From NCBI GenBank assembly GCA_004299465.1, contig SCST01000582.1, forward strand, positions 1-8,250: DNA of 8,250 bases, in the 5' to 3' direction. The notes below the pieces were generated by a model, which had not been told where the DNA came from, did no database searches, and saw nothing but the letters and a program-made list of their open reading frames with translations. This DNA is from Methylovulum sp. GTDB lineage: Bacteria > Pseudomonadota > Gammaproteobacteria > Methylococcales > Methylomonadaceae. Positions 6,269-8,250 of this stretch are shown piece after piece. Each line of letters opens with the position of its first letter. The first letter of the stretch is position 1. Position numbers and translations under genes: made by a program.

Positions 6269-7371
6269 AACCTGGCATGAGAGTCGGCATACTCGGCGCA
6301 GGACAGCTCGCCCGGATGATCGCGTTAGCCGGTTATCCGCTAGGACTGGAATTCATCTTTCTTGATCCGTCGGCAGATGCCTGCGCCAATAAATTGGGCG
6401 AACATTTGCACGGGGACTATAGCGATCCCGGATTGCTTGCCCAACTTGCAGAACGTGCGGATGTTGTCACTTACGAGTTTGAAAATGTTCCTGCCGATGT
6501 CGCCGGCTTCCTGTCTGCGCACACACAGGTATATCCGTCACCAAAAGCGCTGGCAATCGCGCAGGATCGCTTGATCGAAAAAAAATTCTTCCACGACATC
6601 GATATTCCCACGCCAGCTTATGCAGCGCTAGACAGTCTTGAACACCTGGAACTGGTCATGCCGGCTATCGGCTATCCCGCCATTTTGAAAAGCCGGACCC
6701 AAGGCTACGATGGCAAAGGCCAGTCCGTCTTGAAATCCGCCGATGACTTGAGCGCCGCATGGAATATCCTTGAAGGTGCGCCGGCAATTGTTGAAGCCTT
6801 TGTACCTTTTAAGCGCGAAGTCTCTATTATCGCCGCGCGCAGTGTGTCCGGCGCGGTGGTTTTCTATCCCCTCTCTGAAAATTGCCATCGCGGCGGCATC
6901 TTGCGCGTTTCGGAAAGTAAGGAACAGGATCCCATGCAACAGCAAGCCGAGACTTATGCCTCGCGTTTAATGGCAGCGCTGGATTATGTCGGCGTGCTGG
7001 CGCTGGAATTGTTCGACGTTGACGGTCAATTGATTGCCAATGAGTTCGCGCCACGCGTACATAATTCCGGCCATTGGACTATTGAAGGCGCGGAAACCAG
7101 CCAGTTTGAAAACCACTTGCGGGCGATACTGGACCTGCCGCTAGGTTCGACAGCCGCTATCGGTAAAGCCGCGATGGTCAATTTTATCGGCGGCCTGCCC
7201 GATACAAAACAGGTCTTGACTATTCCCGGCGCGCATTTACATTTATACGACAAAGCGCCGCGCAAAGGCCGTAAAGTCGCTCACGCAACAATCCGCGCGG
7301 AAACCGCCACGCAATTATCGACGCAGGTCGAAAAACTTGCAGCGCTGGCCAGCCAGGTTAATGACAGTTAA
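6265..7371 (+). CDS. purK: PurK: N5-carboxyaminoimidazole ribonucleotide synthase
   Basis: The product is a 368-residue ATP-grasp enzyme that uses ATP and bicarbonate to carboxylate AIR to N5-CAIR, the substrate of PurE. Motifs are the N-terminal ILGAGQLARM (9-18), EFENVP (71-76), QDR..KKFF (100-109), the ATP-grasp loop GYDGKGQ (147-153), VEAFVPFKREVS (176-187), ENCHRGGIL (205-213), NEFAPRVHNSGHW (259-271) and TSQFENHLRAI (278-288), and a C-terminal LYDKAPRKGRKV (327-338). The start at 6265 has GGAG 7 bases upstream inside purE; the in-frame ATG at 6277 would be too far from it. The length is typical. No strong terminator follows, so some readthrough toward the fds genes is possible. Confidence 0.97.
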   Translation: MKPGMRVGILGAGQLARMIALAGYPLGLEFIFLDPSADACANKLGEHLHGDYSDPGLLAQLAERADVVTYEFENVPADVAGFLSAHTQVYPSPKALAIAQDRLIEKKFFHDIDIPTPAYAALDSLEHLELVMPAIGYPAILKSRTQGYDGKGQSVLKSADDLSAAWNILEGAPAIVEAFVPFKREVSIIAARSVSGAVVFYPLSENCHRGGILRVSESKEQDPMQQQAETYASRLMAALDYVGVLALELFDVDGQLIANEFAPRVHNSGHWTIEGAETSQFENHLRAILDLPLGSTAAIGKAAMVNFIGGLPDTKQVLTIPGAHLHLYDKAPRKGRKVAHATIRAETATQLSTQVEKLAALASQVNDS

Positions 7372-7391
7372 ATATCGGCTTGGACGTGCAT

Positions 7392-7430
7392 CAACGGCAA
7401 CGCTTTTGACTATAATCAAGCAACCCGTTG
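7392..7430. other. Gap after purK with weak stems and an isolated TATAAT
   Basis: CAACGG (7392-7397) can pair with CCGTTG (7425-7430), and GCAAC-CC-GTTGC (7420-7431) is a competing short stem. No T tract follows directly, so this is not a convincing purK terminator. A TATAAT at 7411-7416 lacks a -35 box at the right distance; it may be a minor upstream promoter. Little else is seen in 7372-7495. Confidence 0.25.
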
Positions 7431-7496
7431 CAGCGAACCGGTTTGTATTTTAACGAATTAACAATTGCCACACCGGAATACCCTCACACAGTGATT

Positions 7497-7525
7497 TTTA
7501 CAGGCAAAAATTCTTGTGATATTCT
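7497..7525 (+). promoter_or_regulatory. Predicted sigma-70 promoter for the fds operon
   Basis: TTTACA (7497-7502) and TATTCT (7520-7525) are separated by exactly 17 bp. The predicted start near 7532 gives a leader of about 70 nt before fdsG. No sigma-54 type GG-N10-GC pattern stood out. Confidence 0.55.
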
Positions 7526-7547
7526 AGGGATTACAATTTTATTACAC

Positions 7548-7569
7548 AACAACAAGGATGTTTGTTGTT
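7548..7569 (+). promoter_or_regulatory. AU-rich hairpin in the fdsG leader
   Basis: AACAACAA (7548-7555) is perfectly complementary to TTGTTGTT (7562-7569) around a 6-nt loop GGATGT, followed by TTTATTAAG. It lies within the predicted 5' leader, about 35 bases before the fdsG start. The stem has only two G-C pairs, so its stability and any regulatory role are uncertain. Confidence 0.4.
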
Positions 7570-7603
7570 TTATTAAGCAGGGAATCACCATTACGAGAGA
7601 ATC

Positions 7604-8080
7604 ATGACAGAGCCAAGCACTATGCTATCAACTGTGCAGGAAGTAATCACTGCCCTCAAGGATAAACCCGGCGCACTTTTACCCATACTGCACGGCATTC
7701 AGGATGCACTAGGCTATATCCCTGCCGATAGCGTTCCCGTTATCGCCAAAGCCCTTAACCTGTCCCGTGCCGAAGTGCATGGCGTCATCAGTTTCTATCA
7801 TTACTTCCGCGACACACCACCCGGCAAACATACGATACACCTGTGCCGTGCCGAATCCTGCCAGGCTATGGGCGCGAGCCGTCTGGAAGCGCATGTCAAA
7901 AGCAAACTGGGCATAGATTTTCATGACACCACCGAAGACGGTCAATTTTCGTTGGAACCCGTTTATTGCCTGGGCAACTGCGCCTGTTCGCCGGCCATGC
8001 AAATCGGCCATGACATTTATGGACGCGTCTCTGCAAGCGCTTTCGATGACATTATCAACGAACTGGAGAAATCGGCATGA
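7604..8080 (+). CDS. fdsG: FdsG: NAD-dependent formate dehydrogenase gamma subunit (NuoE-like)
   Basis: The product has 158 residues, the usual size for this NuoE/24-kDa family. A helical N-terminal part (TALKDKPGALLPILHGIQDALGYIP, about 16-40) precedes a thioredoxin-like [2Fe-2S] domain with ligands C81-X4-C86 (LCRAESC) and C122-X3-C126 (YCLGNC); an extra C128 follows. The family carries electrons in cytoplasmic NADH-linked enzymes. FdsG is preferred over NuoE or HoxE because the next gene starts like FdsB. In the known complex FdsGBA oxidises formate to CO2 at a molybdenum or tungsten centre and reduces NAD+. The ATG at 7604 has GAGAG close upstream; ATG 7622 is a weaker alternative. It overlaps the next gene by ATGA. 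Confidence 0.9.
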   Translation: MTEPSTMLSTVQEVITALKDKPGALLPILHGIQDALGYIPADSVPVIAKALNLSRAEVHGVISFYHYFRDTPPGKHTIHLCRAESCQAMGASRLEAHVKSKLGIDFHDTTEDGQFSLEPVYCLGNCACSPAMQIGHDIYGRVSASAFDDIINELEKSA

Positions 8081-8250
8081 GCACCACTATTTATGTCCCA
8101 TGCGATTCAAGCGCCGTCTCTTTAGGCGCGGACCGCGTCGCTGCAGCCATCGCCGATCAAGCCCGGCAACGCGGCATAGCCGTCAATCTCGTCCGCAACG
8201 GCTCGCGCGGCATGTATTGGCTGGAACCGCTGCTTGAAGTAGCTACCGAT
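8077..8250 (+). CDS. fdsB: FdsB: NAD-dependent formate dehydrogenase beta subunit (N-terminal 58 residues only)
   Basis: An open frame from the ATG at 8077 runs to the window edge. The visible protein begins MSTTIYVPCDSSAVSLGAD and continues to VRNGSRGMYWLEPLLEV, which matches the N-terminal region of FdsB proteins. The full family member is about 500-570 residues, with a NuoF-like domain that binds FMN, NAD and a 4Fe-4S cluster; none of that part is in the window. GGAG (8065-8068) lies 8 bases before the ATG, and the start overlaps the fdsG stop, so the two are probably translationally coupled. The catalytic fdsA and accessory genes are expected to the right (inference). Confidence 0.85.
   Translation, partial: MSTTIYVPCDSSAVSLGADRVAAAIADQARQRGIAVNLVRNGSRGMYWLEPLLEVATD

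Noticed and set aside
7484..7499. TCAC-ACA-GTGA stem followed by five T as a purK terminator
   Set aside because: A 4-bp stem with a 3-nt loop is too weak, and the T run overlaps the predicted fds -35 box.

Overview
The window looks like a chromosomal segment of a gammaproteobacterium with moderate GC content. NAD-dependent formate dehydrogenase genes of the Fds type, class I purE/purK and an aas/lplT pair would fit a methylotroph or methanotroph (Methylococcales-like). That taxonomic guess is inference from gene content and was not tested. Nearly all of the space is ordinary housekeeping or accessory coding sequence. I found no insertion sequence, CRISPR array, prophage gene or unmistakably new system.

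Layout. 1-477 (-): glutathione S-transferase-like protein, cut by the window edge. 478-583: compact divergent control region with three perfect inverted repeats. 584-964 (+): HxlR-family redox-type regulator. 1116-3269 (+): Aas, a two-domain acyltransferase/acyl-ACP synthetase. 3370-4557 (+): LplT lysophospholipid flippase. 4595-5206 (-): TetR-family regulator, convergent with lplT. 5207-5499: non-coding, with a perfect 25-bp inverted repeat around a 33-nt loop. 5500-5576 (-): tRNA-Asp(GTC). 5747-6268 and 6265-7371 (+): purE and purK, overlapping by ATGA. 7372-7603: leader and promoter region. 7604-8080 and 8077-8250 (+): fdsG and the start of fdsB, also overlapping by ATGA.

How the genes work together. 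The GST/HxlR pair resembles a self-contained stress-response switch, with the regulator probably binding repeats between the two genes. LplT and Aas form a membrane phospholipid repair route: LplT brings lysophospholipid to the inner leaflet, where Aas re-acylates it. Here aas precedes lplT, whereas in E. coli lplT comes first. PurK and PurE together convert AIR to CAIR in purine synthesis. FdsG and FdsB are electron-transfer subunits carrying electrons from formate oxidation to NAD+; the catalytic subunit should lie beyond the right edge.

The points most worth a second look are the 83-bp hairpin element between tRNA-Asp and tetR, the triple operator-like region at 510-563, and a 15-bp sequence shared by the predicted transcription start regions of purE and fdsG.
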